DNA of 42,203 nt. It comes from CAIMZW01 sp037133095 (GTDB lineage: Bacteria; Actinomycetota; Actinomycetes; Nanopelagicales; Nanopelagicaceae). A program made the position numbers and the translations under genes. The DNA lies in assembly GCA_037133095.1 (NCBI GenBank), contig JBAXOT010000013.1, positions 1 to 42,203 of the forward strand, given 5' to 3'. Positions 7,541-16,026 of this stretch are shown piece after piece (position 1 is the first letter of the stretch; each line of letters begins with the position of its first letter). The notes beneath the pieces are model-generated. The model was not told the DNA's origin and did not search any database. It saw only the letters and a program-made list of their open reading frames with translations.

Positions 7541-8962
7541 ATGTCTAAAGTCTTAGCGTCGTTACCGGTCGGAGAAAGAGTCGGCATCGCCTTTTCGGGC
7601 GGTTTGGATACCTCTGTCGCGGTCGCTTGGATGCGAGCAAATGGCGCCGTCCCCTACACATATACCGCTGACTTAGGTCAATACGACGAACCGGATATTG
7701 AATCCGTCCCTGGTCGAGCCATCCAGTACGGCGCCGAGCGATCGCGCTTGGTCGATTGCAAACTTGCCCTGGTTGAGGAGGGGCTCGCTGCAATTGCGTG
7801 CGGAGCCTTTCACATCCGATCTGGCGGAAAACAATATTTCAATACGACACCGCTGGGTCGAGCCGTGACCGGAACCTTGTTGGTGCGCGCCATGCTCGAA
7901 GATGGTGTCTCCATATGGGGCGATGGTTCGACCTACAAGGGAAATGACATTGAACGTTTTTATCGTTATGGGCTCTTAGCAAATCCAGAACTTCGGATCT
8001 ATAAGCCATGGCTTGATGCAGACTTCGTTCGCGAGCTTGGCGGGCGGAAAGAAATGTCCGAGTGGCTCGTGGCTAATAAGTTGCCCTATAGAGACAGTGT
8101 GGAGAAGGCCTATTCCACAGATGCAAATATTTTGGGTGCCACCCACGAGGCGAAACAATTAGAGCATCTGGATGTCTCCTTGGAGATCGTTGAACCCATT
8201 ATGGGGGTTAAGTTCTGGGACTCTTCGGTACTGATCGACTCTGAAGACGTTGTTATTCAATATGTTCAAGGTCGACCAGTCGCAATCAACGGCAAAACAT
8301 TTGCCAATTCCGTTGAACTCATGGATGAAGCAAATCGCGTTGGCGGTCGACATGGGCTGGGCGTGGCTGATCAAATAGAAAATCGAATTATTGAGGCTAA
8401 GAGTCGTGGCATTTATGAGGCCCCAGGAATGGCACTGCTTTTCATTGCCTACGAAAGATTAATTAGCGCAATTCATAACGAAGATACGATCGCGAATTAT
8501 CATGCCGAAGGTCGACGCCTTGGTCGGTTGCTTTATGAAGGTCGATGGTTAGACCCTCAAGCATTTATGTTGCGAGAGTCCTTGCAGCGTTGGGTATCGT
8601 CTGTTGTGACGGGAGAGGTCACAATCCGATTGCGCCGCGGTGATGACTATTCCATTATTAAAACTTCAGGGCCAGCATTTAGTTACCATCCCGACAAACT
8701 CTCGATGGAGCGCACGGAGGACGCAGCATTTGGTCCTGTTGATCGAATTGGACAACTCACGATGCGAAATCTGGATATTGCCGACACTCGGGCAAAACTC
8801 GAGCTCTATACCCAGCAAGGGCAACTTGGCGCTGGCGCATTTACGCTCATTGGCGAACTTGAGCCCGGCGGTGCCAAACCCATCTCCCAACGGCCAGCGC
8901 ACTTGAGTGGCGGCTCGGACCAGCCTTTGGACCGGGTGGCTCTTGAAGAGGGTACCGACTGA
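7541..8962 (+). CDS. argG: Argininosuccinate synthase (long, E. coli-type)
   Basis: Joins citrulline and aspartate using ATP in the penultimate step of arginine synthesis, in the cytoplasm. The ATP pyrophosphatase P-loop SGGLDTS lies at residues 19-25 and is followed by blocks characteristic of the E. coli-type enzyme: YFNTTPLGRAVTGT, WGDGSTYKGNDIERFYRYG and IYKPWLD. At 473 residues it is longer than the common ~400-residue actinobacterial ArgG and slightly longer than the ~447-residue E. coli form; the C-terminal 25 residues are extra. No other arg genes are in the window. The start is set by the first ATG, which lies directly behind a -10 box. Confidence 0.95.
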   Translation: MSKVLASLPVGERVGIAFSGGLDTSVAVAWMRANGAVPYTYTADLGQYDEPDIESVPGRAIQYGAERSRLVDCKLALVEEGLAAIACGAFHIRSGGKQYFNTTPLGRAVTGTLLVRAMLEDGVSIWGDGSTYKGNDIERFYRYGLLANPELRIYKPWLDADFVRELGGRKEMSEWLVANKLPYRDSVEKAYSTDANILGATHEAKQLEHLDVSLEIVEPIMGVKFWDSSVLIDSEDVVIQYVQGRPVAINGKTFANSVELMDEANRVGGRHGLGVADQIENRIIEAKSRGIYEAPGMALLFIAYERLISAIHNEDTIANYHAEGRRLGRLLYEGRWLDPQAFMLRESLQRWVSSVVTGEVTIRLRRGDDYSIIKTSGPAFSYHPDKLSMERTEDAAFGPVDRIGQLTMRNLDIADTRAKLELYTQQGQLGAGAFTLIGELEPGGAKPISQRPAHLSGGSDQPLDRVALEEGTD

Positions 8963-9007
8963 CGCCTAAAAGTGTGTGGTGAAAGACAAAAATAATCTGC
9001 CCTAGTT

Positions 9008-9026
9008 ATAGAACTTGAGTCTATAA
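9008..9026 (+). promoter_or_regulatory. Inverted repeat at the protease promoter
   Basis: TATAGA and TCTATA form perfect 6-base arms around 7 bases. The right arm overlaps a TATAAA that would serve as -10 box of the protease gene, so this may be an operator or simply an AT-rich promoter. Confidence 0.3.
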
Positions 9027-9043
9027 AGGTAAAGAATTGAGAT

Positions 9044-10804
9044 GTGAACGCGAGGAAAAATAGGTTATCGAGAGTTAGCGCCACTGCTCTCATAATTGGC
9101 TCGCTCGTTGGCTTGACGCTACCGGCGATGACAGCTCCTATCGCACAGGCCACTTGGATTGACTATCAGACCAGTCCAGCTCATTCCCAAGCCTCGGCCA
9201 ACTTGCCGGTGGAATATGACGTGCAACAAGTTCATTTTGGGATCAATGATTCCAATCCTGGCCTCTACTACTTCTATTTGAATTTTATTATGCCGGTGTC
9301 AGCCAACCTTTATGCGGGCGAATCCGGCTCTTATGCCGCAATTCAATTGGATACCAACAATGACACGAAGCCGGAATATGAATTGCGAACCAGCACAACT
9401 CCTTATCTTGCCAACGTCGAGCATCAAGGATTATTTATTGATAAAACTTCTGGTGCGGATTTCATTTCGGAGAAATGCCAAATTAAAACCTTCACTGATC
9501 TCACGGTGGTCTCTGACTGGATTGGGTTCACACTTACAAAAGGGTGCCTGACCTTGCCGTCAACGATCGGTATAAGAGGCACCTCGGTTTATGATCCAAA
9601 AAAATCAAATTCAATTGATGTTGTTCCAGATGCAATGTGGAAACTCAATTTGACCGGCGGTTCGACCACGGCTGCAACGAACGCATCTCCAGATGCAAAA
9701 GATCTGCCTGTTCTCAAAGTTCCGATTTTGGATCCGGTTCTTGCGCCGGATGCCGCACCAACGGATCTTGGGGCGGTCGCCGCAATCGTTACCAAATCCG
9801 TAGTGACTTTGACGTGTGGAACGGGATTGGGAACTGGTTGGGCAGTCCAAGTTGACATGCCCAAGGCGCAATCCGCTCTGGGATATTTGAGCTACATCAT
9901 CACCAATCAACACGTTGTAAAAGATTGTTTAAAGTCGCGCAATATTGATGTGGCACTGCCTAATCAAAAACACCTCACTGGTTACCTTTTGACCTGGGAC
10001 GATGATTTAGACATTGCTGGAATCCTGCTGAAGAGTGCATTACCTGGCCTACCTTGGACAGGTTCTACTCCGCAACAAGGTTGGTGGGCGGGGATTATTG
10101 GCAGCCCTCTTGGCCACCCAGGGATTCTTACCGAAGGAATAGTTTCCAGCGTTGATGCGCCTTCCTATTTGGCAACCACCACCGCTCATATCAATCCTGG
10201 CAATTCTGGTGGACCGGTATTTGATAAAACGGGAAGAGTTATAGGAATCGCCACCAGCAAATATTTAGGTTCTGAGGGATTTGGCATCGTCCATGGCGCT
10301 CCAATGATCTGCGAGGCAGTCGTAAAGTGTTCTACCAAAGATGTTTGGTCCGCCGTCTCTCCGGCTAGCGTTGTCACCACTTCTCAAAATGTCGAGCAAC
10401 TCGTTACCGCAGCAAAAGCGCTGCTCGCTGGTGCTACCGATGTCCTCCTTCAGCTGGATATCGAATTAGCCAAAGCAATCAAGCTATATCCCAATGGGGC
10501 AGCCGATTTGGCAAAGTACAAAGTTCTTCGCCCAACGGTTCCATCTTTAACCGGAGTAGCCGCAGAAGACGTATCCTCAATTTCGAATTTTTCTGATTAT
10601 GTTTCTAGCTATCACAAATTGTTGGACGCGCAGATCGACCAAATTGCGGCGCGATATATGAATGTCAGCCCAACGGTTGCGCCCATGTCCTCGAAAATAC
10701 TGAAAACGACAATTACCTGCGTGAAAGGAAAAGTCACTAAGACGGTCACTGCAATTAAGCCACAGTGCCCCGTCGGCTACACCCTTAAGAAGTCACTTAC
10801 TTAG
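9044..10804 (+). CDS. Secreted trypsin-like (S1C) serine protease with C-terminal cysteine module
   Basis: 586-residue exported protein. An N-terminal signal peptide (about residues 1-36) is followed by an uncharacterised beta-rich region (37-205), a linker, a chymotrypsin-fold protease domain (about 240-440) and a helical tail. The catalytic triad is visible: H290 in TNQHVV, D323 in DLDIAG and S388 in GNSGG. Residues 553-586 form a small module with two cysteines (TCVKGK...KPQCPVGY) that I recognise as a recurrent C-terminal piece of secreted proteins in freshwater actinobacteria. Unlike HtrA it has no evident PDZ domain. The GTG start lacks a strong ribosome site. It ends convergently with the glycosidase gene, overlapping it by 8 bases. 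Confidence 0.85.
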   Translation: MNARKNRLSRVSATALIIGSLVGLTLPAMTAPIAQATWIDYQTSPAHSQASANLPVEYDVQQVHFGINDSNPGLYYFYLNFIMPVSANLYAGESGSYAAIQLDTNNDTKPEYELRTSTTPYLANVEHQGLFIDKTSGADFISEKCQIKTFTDLTVVSDWIGFTLTKGCLTLPSTIGIRGTSVYDPKKSNSIDVVPDAMWKLNLTGGSTTAATNASPDAKDLPVLKVPILDPVLAPDAAPTDLGAVAAIVTKSVVTLTCGTGLGTGWAVQVDMPKAQSALGYLSYIITNQHVVKDCLKSRNIDVALPNQKHLTGYLLTWDDDLDIAGILLKSALPGLPWTGSTPQQGWWAGIIGSPLGHPGILTEGIVSSVDAPSYLATTTAHINPGNSGGPVFDKTGRVIGIATSKYLGSEGFGIVHGAPMICEAVVKCSTKDVWSAVSPASVVTTSQNVEQLVTAAKALLAGATDVLLQLDIELAKAIKLYPNGAADLAKYKVLRPTVPSLTGVAAEDVSSISNFSDYVSSYHKLLDAQIDQIAARYMNVSPTVAPMSSKILKTTITCVKGKVTKTVTAIKPQCPVGYTLKKSLT

Positions 10805-11921
10805 CATAAACCGCAAAAAAATCTCGGCTTGCTGACGCAAAATATCTAGAAGCCGGCCGAGCAAAGTCCGAAACTTTATATGACTTCAACAACCCAGTCG
10901 GCGTAGGTAAGTAATAATAATAAGAGACCCATTCCGGATTAATATCGAGTTGCATCGCCCGGACAGCCCCAGCATTTATCAGTAAATCAGAGAGTGAAAC
11001 GGCAGAGAGTGCATTGCCTATGACGAAGAGATAGTCACCAGATGCGGTAATTCCAATTCCGGATCGCCAGACGTACACCTTGGCTCCCAAAGTGGCACCC
11101 CATGAGGAGCGAACTGCGGAGTCAATATTGGGGGAGACTTTTCCACCGTCGATGAGAAGATCGAGGTTCTGTCGAATAGAAACGACATTCGGAGTCAAAG
11201 TAAAATCTCTTCCGTATTCTGCGATGTCGCTGGTGCCATCCGCATAAACAACTAGCGAGGCGGCACCTTTTCGTAGGGTGCCGAAGGTGTGACCGTTTTG
11301 GTAAAAGCCGCCTGTGCTATCGCGCACTTTAAAGCCGCCATTAAAAGCCGCTACTAATCCGGTATCTGCCTGGTTAGAAAGGAAACTTTTAGTCGACCAC
11401 AGGGAGAGATGACCGGGATCTGAAGCCCCAGGGTGTTGTTCAAATCGAACGTGCGATCCGGACATCCAAACTACTGCCGATAAGTAAGAACTATGTTTGG
11501 CATCTGGGCGAACGTAGGCGGTTTGAATGATGGGCAAGCCTTTTAACGTGACGACCGCGCCATATTCACCCTCGCCAGTTACAGCAGGATCGACTATTGG
11601 AGGGATTGCATTTTGAATGCTGACGTCAGGGGCAGAGGTCTGTGTGGCAGGTGATGGAGTAGCGGTTGGCCGGTCCGTCAGAACTTTGATATTTGGTTTG
11701 CCACCTACTTTCGGTGGATTGAGTTTGTATTGCAACGCCTCCAGCCCCGTTACAACGCTGCCTAATCCGTGATCGCGCGCCCACTCTGCTGCTTTGGCAG
11801 AGATTGGATCATTCGTCGATTTTAGAATCGCGCCGCCTAAAGACCAAGTAACTACCAAAGTGAAGGCAAGTGCAATGCCGAGCACAGATCGAAGAACGAT
11901 CTTTTTCTTTCCGTTAAGCAA
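10797..11921 (-). CDS. Membrane-anchored phosphodiester glycosidase (NAGPA/DUF2233 family)
   Basis: 374 residues with a single N-terminal signal anchor (about 9-30), a proline/threonine-rich linker near 80-115 and a C-terminal phosphodiester glycosidase domain (about 120-370). Family hallmarks are the NGGF motif at 194-197 and the late block AGAVRAMQLDINPEW. Relatives remove sugars from phosphodiester-linked glycans (human NAGPA uncovers mannose 6-phosphate; bacterial members act on the envelope). It is the last gene of the tight ubiA-dprE1-dprE2 operon (8-base gap), which suggests a role at the outer face in polyprenyl-phospho-sugar or wall-glycan metabolism; this is inference. Confidence 0.82.
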   Translation of the reverse strand: MLNGKKKIVLRSVLGIALAFTLVVTWSLGGAILKSTNDPISAKAAEWARDHGLGSVVTGLEALQYKLNPPKVGGKPNIKVLTDRPTATPSPATQTSAPDVSIQNAIPPIVDPAVTGEGEYGAVVTLKGLPIIQTAYVRPDAKHSSYLSAVVWMSGSHVRFEQHPGASDPGHLSLWSTKSFLSNQADTGLVAAFNGGFKVRDSTGGFYQNGHTFGTLRKGAASLVVYADGTSDIAEYGRDFTLTPNVVSIRQNLDLLIDGGKVSPNIDSAVRSSWGATLGAKVYVWRSGIGITASGDYLFVIGNALSAVSLSDLLINAGAVRAMQLDINPEWVSYYYYLPTPTGLLKSYKVSDFARPASRYFASASRDFFAVYAK

Positions 11922-11929
11922 AACGCTCC

Positions 11930-12667
11930 CTAGAGATTCAAACGGTTAAATAGCGGTTGGGGCAATAGACCAATGATAAGCGTTATCACGCGCCATATTT
12001 TCGGCAAATAGACCACCCGAGAATTTCCATCGAGGGCTGCAGTAATCCCTTTGGCAACTTTCGCTGCTTTGGCAAGACCGCGTGCCGGCAAGTGAGCGGT
12101 CATGGGAGTTGCTGTGGGTCCGGGTTTGATCGACACGATCCTTACATTGGTTCCGTAGACGCGATGAGAAAGACCGGCGACAAAATGCGAGATCATGGCT
12201 TTTGCCGAGCCGTACATGTAATTCTTTCTTCGCCCTCGCACGTCGGCAACGGAACTGATGACTCCCAAGGTGCCGTGATTTGCAGCGATAAAGAGATTCG
12301 CCAAACTTTCAGCAAAAAGCATAGGCGAGACCCCAGTTATTTCTAAAGTTTCTTTCAGAAGTTCGGGCGAGAGCTGTGAAGCGCTTTGATCCGGCATAAA
12401 GCCGTGGGCAATGAGCGCCTTGTCGATTGGCGCCTCAAGTGCAATTTCTTTCATGGCCCGATCAATGGCCACTGAGTTAAGGAAATCCACCTCCCTGCAG
12501 GTAATGAGCGCTTGCGGAGATCGAACCAGCAGATCATGGCGGACCGAAGTCAATCGATCTTTATCCCGACCGACCAGAATAAGTTCAGTTCCAGGACGTT
12601 CGGCCCACAAAATGGCACACTGATGGGCGATAGCTGATGTGGCTCCTACGATAACAATGCGCGACAT
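11930..12667 (-). CDS. dprE2: DprE2-like decaprenylphospho-2-keto-ribose reductase (SDR)
   Basis: Short-chain dehydrogenase of 245 residues. The NAD(P) site GATSAIAHQ is at 8-16, the catalytic serine in VISSVADVRG near 138-139 and the YxxxK pair is Y152/K156. In mycobacteria DprE2 reduces the keto intermediate made by DprE1 to give decaprenyl-phosphoarabinose. The assignment rests on the SDR motifs together with direct linkage to dprE1 (9-base gap) and ubiA. The C-terminal 25 residues are hydrophobic and basic, consistent with membrane association seen in this group. It acts on the cytoplasmic or periplasmic face with a polyprenyl-phosphate substrate. Confidence 0.85.
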   Translation of the reverse strand: MSRIVIVGATSAIAHQCAILWAERPGTELILVGRDKDRLTSVRHDLLVRSPQALITCREVDFLNSVAIDRAMKEIALEAPIDKALIAHGFMPDQSASQLSPELLKETLEITGVSPMLFAESLANLFIAANHGTLGVISSVADVRGRRKNYMYGSAKAMISHFVAGLSHRVYGTNVRIVSIKPGPTATPMTAHLPARGLAKAAKVAKGITAALDGNSRVVYLPKIWRVITLIIGLLPQPLFNRLNL

Positions 12668-12676
12668 GTGATAACT

Positions 12677-13957
12677 CTAGGAGCCCAGGAGACGTTGAGA
12701 CATTGACGAGCTGATACCAGGGTCACGGAACTTAAGGAATTCCTCAATTCGCGGGTAAGTTGCCGCAAAAAATGTCTGGGTCATTCGGGCATCCTTGGCC
12801 AGGTACAACTTCCCCTGCGCACCACGGACGATTGAATCGAGTTGAGTAAATAATTTCGCGGTCGACTCACCTCTATTTGGGAAATCAAGTGCCAATGTCA
12901 CTCCAGGTCCGGGAAAACCTAGAAGTCCGCGCGAAGATCTCTCGCCAAAAGATTTAAGCACAGCCAAGAAAGAACCTTCGCCCGATCGTGAAATTTCTTT
13001 TAACATTTCTTTGGTGGCCTCAGAGGCATTCTCTGGAGGAATTAAACTTTGGTATTGGTAAAAACCTCGAGGACCGTACATCCGATTCCAGTTATGAATT
13101 CCATCCAAAGGGTAAAAGTAACTTTTATAGTGTTGCAGGTTCTGGCTTGGCTTCATCGAGTTCATTCGGAAATAAAGCGAATTAAATATGCGAAGGCTCA
13201 AGCCATTAACCAACGAGAGTGGTGGCGTGAAAGGAATCGATGGCCCGTTACCGATTTTCTTGACCTTACCTACATTGGCTGATCGATTTCCGCGCATGAA
13301 TAAACCACGTCCACTAGTGCCAACACAATCAATCCACGAGACACTGTTTTCCCAGGTCTGGCTCTCCCGAGAAATCTCAAAGAACTCATCAATATTTCCA
13401 AAAGTTAACGTCTCGGACGCCAGCCAGGGACCAGGAATTTTCCTGAGTTGAAGTTGCGCGGAGGTGATCATTCCCGTCAAACCAATTCCGCCAACACTCG
13501 CCCAGAACCAATCCGGATTTTCAGTTTCACTACAAACGATTGTTTGTCCATCAGTTCGCACGAGGGTCAATTCAGTCACATGGTCGGAAAAACTGCCGTC
13601 CATATGATGGCTCTTTCCATGGACATCATTGGCAATAGCCCCGCCAATGGTTATAAATTCAGTACCGGGAGTGACTGGTAAAGCCCAGCCTTGTGGCACA
13701 AAAAGATCTTGGATTTCCTTTATCGAAACACCGGCTTCGACGGTAAGGATTCCTGTTGTTTGATCAAAAGCTATCAACTTATTTAGGTAAGTTGTCAGCC
13801 ACACCAAACCGCTTGGATTGAGCGCGCAGTCGCCATAACTTCTCCCGAGACCAAAAGCGATGCCTCTTTGTTTTGTTTGGGAAGGGGCAATGAAAGGGCG
13901 AATTTCTTGCTCGTCTGAATTGAGCAAGCCCCAACCACTCAATTTCACCATGGCCAA
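12677..13957 (-). CDS. dprE1: DprE1-like decaprenylphospho-ribose 2'-oxidase
   Basis: FAD-dependent oxidase, 426 residues, that converts polyprenyl-phosphoribose to its 2-keto form. N-terminal FAD domain: FGLGRSYGD near 35-43, VTPGTEFITIGGAIANDVHG near 95-114 and HGKSHH at 113-118, which contains the histidine matching the FAD-contacting H132 of the tuberculosis enzyme. C-terminal substrate domain: YLAKDAR with K388 matching the essential K418. The residue matching Cys387, the covalent target of benzothiazinones, is Ala356 (PGVTLALDFP). Start among ATG codons 1 and 3 is uncertain; it overlaps ubiA by 13 bases. It probably works as a pair with the next gene. Confidence 0.9.
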   Translation of the reverse strand: MAMVKLSGWGLLNSDEQEIRPFIAPSQTKQRGIAFGLGRSYGDCALNPSGLVWLTTYLNKLIAFDQTTGILTVEAGVSIKEIQDLFVPQGWALPVTPGTEFITIGGAIANDVHGKSHHMDGSFSDHVTELTLVRTDGQTIVCSETENPDWFWASVGGIGLTGMITSAQLQLRKIPGPWLASETLTFGNIDEFFEISRESQTWENSVSWIDCVGTSGRGLFMRGNRSANVGKVKKIGNGPSIPFTPPLSLVNGLSLRIFNSLYFRMNSMKPSQNLQHYKSYFYPLDGIHNWNRMYGPRGFYQYQSLIPPENASEATKEMLKEISRSGEGSFLAVLKSFGERSSRGLLGFPGPGVTLALDFPNRGESTAKLFTQLDSIVRGAQGKLYLAKDARMTQTFFAATYPRIEEFLKFRDPGISSSMSQRLLGS

Positions 13958-14868
13958 CCAACCGTGCCGATATAAAGAATGGTGGCGAAAATTGCACCTG
14001 ACATGAGGCTGGCTCGATCTTTCACTGCGAAGACCAATGGGTCATCATTCATTTCACCACGGTTTGCCTTCAGCCAAATGAAGCTAATCCAATAGATCAG
14101 AACTGGCACCAAACCCCAAACTACCTCAGGAGATTTGTACAACTGACGCACTGTGTCGGTATTTACATAGAGCCCCAAGACCAGCGCCGCGGCGAACCCG
14201 GAAGATACTCCAAGCAATTGGACTAACCCTTCGTCAGATTGGCTGTAATCCCGACCGTTGAGCCCAGTTTGCGGTGTGTCGCGCAAGGTATGCAATTCAG
14301 CAAATCGCTTGACGAACGCCAGCGAGAGAAAAAGGAAGATGGAGAATGCAAGCAGCCAAAATGAAAGTGGAATGTTCGTAACGGCCGCACCAGCGATTAT
14401 TCGAATCACATAGAGTGAGGCCAAAGTTAGACAGTCGACAAGTGCGATTCTTTTCAGCGCGAACGAGTAAGCCAGAGTCGTTACCAAGTAGACGAGTACC
14501 CAGCCAAGAAAGTTTGCGCCAACAACGGCAGCAAGCCCTAATCCGAGAATGAGGAGAAGCGGGGCTACGATAAATCCGCTTGTGGCGGCCAGTTTGCCAG
14601 AAGCAAATCCTCGGCTGGATTTTCGTGGATGTTTTCGATCTGAATCCAAATCCACCAAATCATTGGTCACATAGACCGAAGATGCAACGAGTCCAAACGC
14701 AACAAACGCCTCCAGAAGTTTGGCGATTTTTGCGCCATTAGCCTCTTGGTGAGCGGCCAAAATCGGTGCGAAAAGCAGGAGGTTCTTCAACCACTGATGA
14801 ATGCGAAGTTCTTTTACCCAGGCAACTACCAGGTCAGATTTTCCAGAAGCTAAATCGCCGGCAGACAT
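13945..14868 (-). CDS. ubiA: UbiA-family polyprenyl-phosphate phosphoribosyltransferase (DPPR synthase-like)
   Basis: Integral membrane prenyltransferase, 307 residues from the chosen start. The Mg/diphosphate motif NDLVDLDSD lies at about 69-77 and the second half has the DPPR-synthase-like block YVIRIIAGAA...PLSFWLLAF...SLAFVKRFAEL. The enzyme moves phosphoribose from PRPP onto a polyprenyl phosphate, the first step towards polyprenyl-phosphoarabinose. The frame is open up to a GTG at 14928, but the ATG at 14868 sits exactly 6 bases behind a perfect TATACT box and precedes the usual WVKELRIHQWLKN start of the family, so the shorter form is preferred. No phosphatase like Rv3807c is next to it. 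Confidence 0.88.
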   Translation of the reverse strand: MSAGDLASGKSDLVVAWVKELRIHQWLKNLLLFAPILAAHQEANGAKIAKLLEAFVAFGLVASSVYVTNDLVDLDSDRKHPRKSSRGFASGKLAATSGFIVAPLLLILGLGLAAVVGANFLGWVLVYLVTTLAYSFALKRIALVDCLTLASLYVIRIIAGAAVTNIPLSFWLLAFSIFLFLSLAFVKRFAELHTLRDTPQTGLNGRDYSQSDEGLVQLLGVSSGFAAALVLGLYVNTDTVRQLYKSPEVVWGLVPVLIYWISFIWLKANRGEMNDDPLVFAVKDRASLMSGAIFATILYIGTVGWPW

Positions 14869-14874
14869 ACTGAG

Positions 14875-14880
14875 AGTATA
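14875..14880 (-). promoter_or_regulatory. -10 box TATACT for the ubiA-dprE operon
   Basis: Minus-strand TATACT, then 6 bases, then ATG at 14868. This fixes the start of ubiA 20 codons downstream of the longest frame and predicts a leaderless transcript. Confidence 0.6.
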
Positions 14881-14985
14881 GAAGTTCGGGAGCCAATCGT
14901 TAGCCGATGGGGAGATTGTCAGATTCACAGGTAATCCGCACCTAGTTTTCCTGAAGTTAGGTTGAGTTGGGGGCTTTCATACAGT

Positions 14986-14991
14986 TAGCCT
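14986..14991 (+). promoter_or_regulatory. -10 box TAGCCT for the NlpC/P60 gene
   Basis: TAGCCT followed by 6 bases and GTG at 14998. A TTGAGT at 14962-14967 could be the -35 box with an 18-base spacer. No ribosome site. Confidence 0.55.
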
Positions 14992-14997
14992 CCTTGG

Positions 14998-16026
14998 GTG
15001 CGACTGCAAAGTGGGCTGCAAAGACAGCAGACCTCCGTCTTAATCTCCGTTCTGCTTGCCTCTTCCTTCATATCCCTGCCCTCGGCAAATGCTTCACCGA
15101 ATTTGGCTTCTGTGCGAACCCAAGTTCAGCAGTTACAGCAAGAGGCCACGAACATTGCCGAAGGGGCTCAACAAGCCCAGGTACAACTCAATCAACTAAC
15201 ACGAACCCTGGCTCAGGTGCAATCGCAATCGAATCAAGAAGCGACCAGTGTGAGCAAGTACAAGAAATCATTGGGCGCCATCGCCGCCGAGGAATATAAG
15301 TCCGGTGCTTTAAGCCAAAGCATGCAATTACTTTTCTCTTCGAACCCGACGCTTTATCTCTCATCTGCTGGCTCGCTCGAGGCGCTGACAAAGCGTAAGA
15401 CACTTCAGCTGCGCCAATTTTCCGTTGCTAAACAGCGGCTGCAGGCAACTTCACTTACGGTTAATGCGAAACTTGAATTAGTCCGTGCGGTCAAGGCTCG
15501 ATACGTCGCCCAAGCGGCAGCTGCCCAAGCCAAACTTGCCCAGGCCCAAAAACTGCTTAATCAACTTTCTTCTTCCCAACGTGCAAAATTAATAAGTTTG
15601 ACTAACGCTCGCGAGAATGCAGATCATGCCGCTTCGCTCGCATTGGCAGCGCACGCCAATCTTGGTTCTGGTCGAGGTGCAATTGCCCTTCGATACTCGA
15701 TTAAACAAATGGGCGACATCTACGTGTTTGGCGCTGCAGGACCGACATATTGGGATTGCTCTGGCTTGACCATGCGCGCATTTGGTGCCGCGGGAGTTTC
15801 GCTGCCACATTCGGCTGCATATCAGTATGGCTATGGAAGATACATTCCACGGAGTCAGTTGCGTGCTGGAGACTTAGTCTTTTTTGGTCGACCCATAGAT
15901 CACGTTGGAATTTATATCGGTGGCGGAAAAATGGTGGATGCCCCGCACACGGGAGCTCGTGTAAAAATTGAATCCTTTGGTTCTTACTTTGGCAATCTTC
16001 CTTACGTTGGTGCAAAGCGCATATGA
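14998..16026 (+). CDS. Secreted NlpC/P60 (C40) peptidoglycan peptidase with coiled-coil domain
   Basis: 342-residue exported wall hydrolase. Residues 1-33 are a signal peptide ending in a SANAS-type site; residues 37-215 are alanine/glutamine-rich and helical (coiled coil, as in RipA- and Cgl-type hydrolases, often the autoinhibitory or divisome-binding part); residues 225-342 are the NlpC/P60 domain with catalytic C254 (DCSGL), H302 (DHVGIYIGGG) and third residue H317. Such enzymes cut D-Glu to diaminopimelate bonds in stem peptides. The stop overlaps the next gene by 4 bases, so the two are co-translated. Divergent from the ubiA-dprE operon. Confidence 0.92.
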   Translation: MRLQSGLQRQQTSVLISVLLASSFISLPSANASPNLASVRTQVQQLQQEATNIAEGAQQAQVQLNQLTRTLAQVQSQSNQEATSVSKYKKSLGAIAAEEYKSGALSQSMQLLFSSNPTLYLSSAGSLEALTKRKTLQLRQFSVAKQRLQATSLTVNAKLELVRAVKARYVAQAAAAQAKLAQAQKLLNQLSSSQRAKLISLTNARENADHAASLALAAHANLGSGRGAIALRYSIKQMGDIYVFGAAGPTYWDCSGLTMRAFGAAGVSLPHSAAYQYGYGRYIPRSQLRAGDLVFFGRPIDHVGIYIGGGKMVDAPHTGARVKIESFGSYFGNLPYVGAKRI

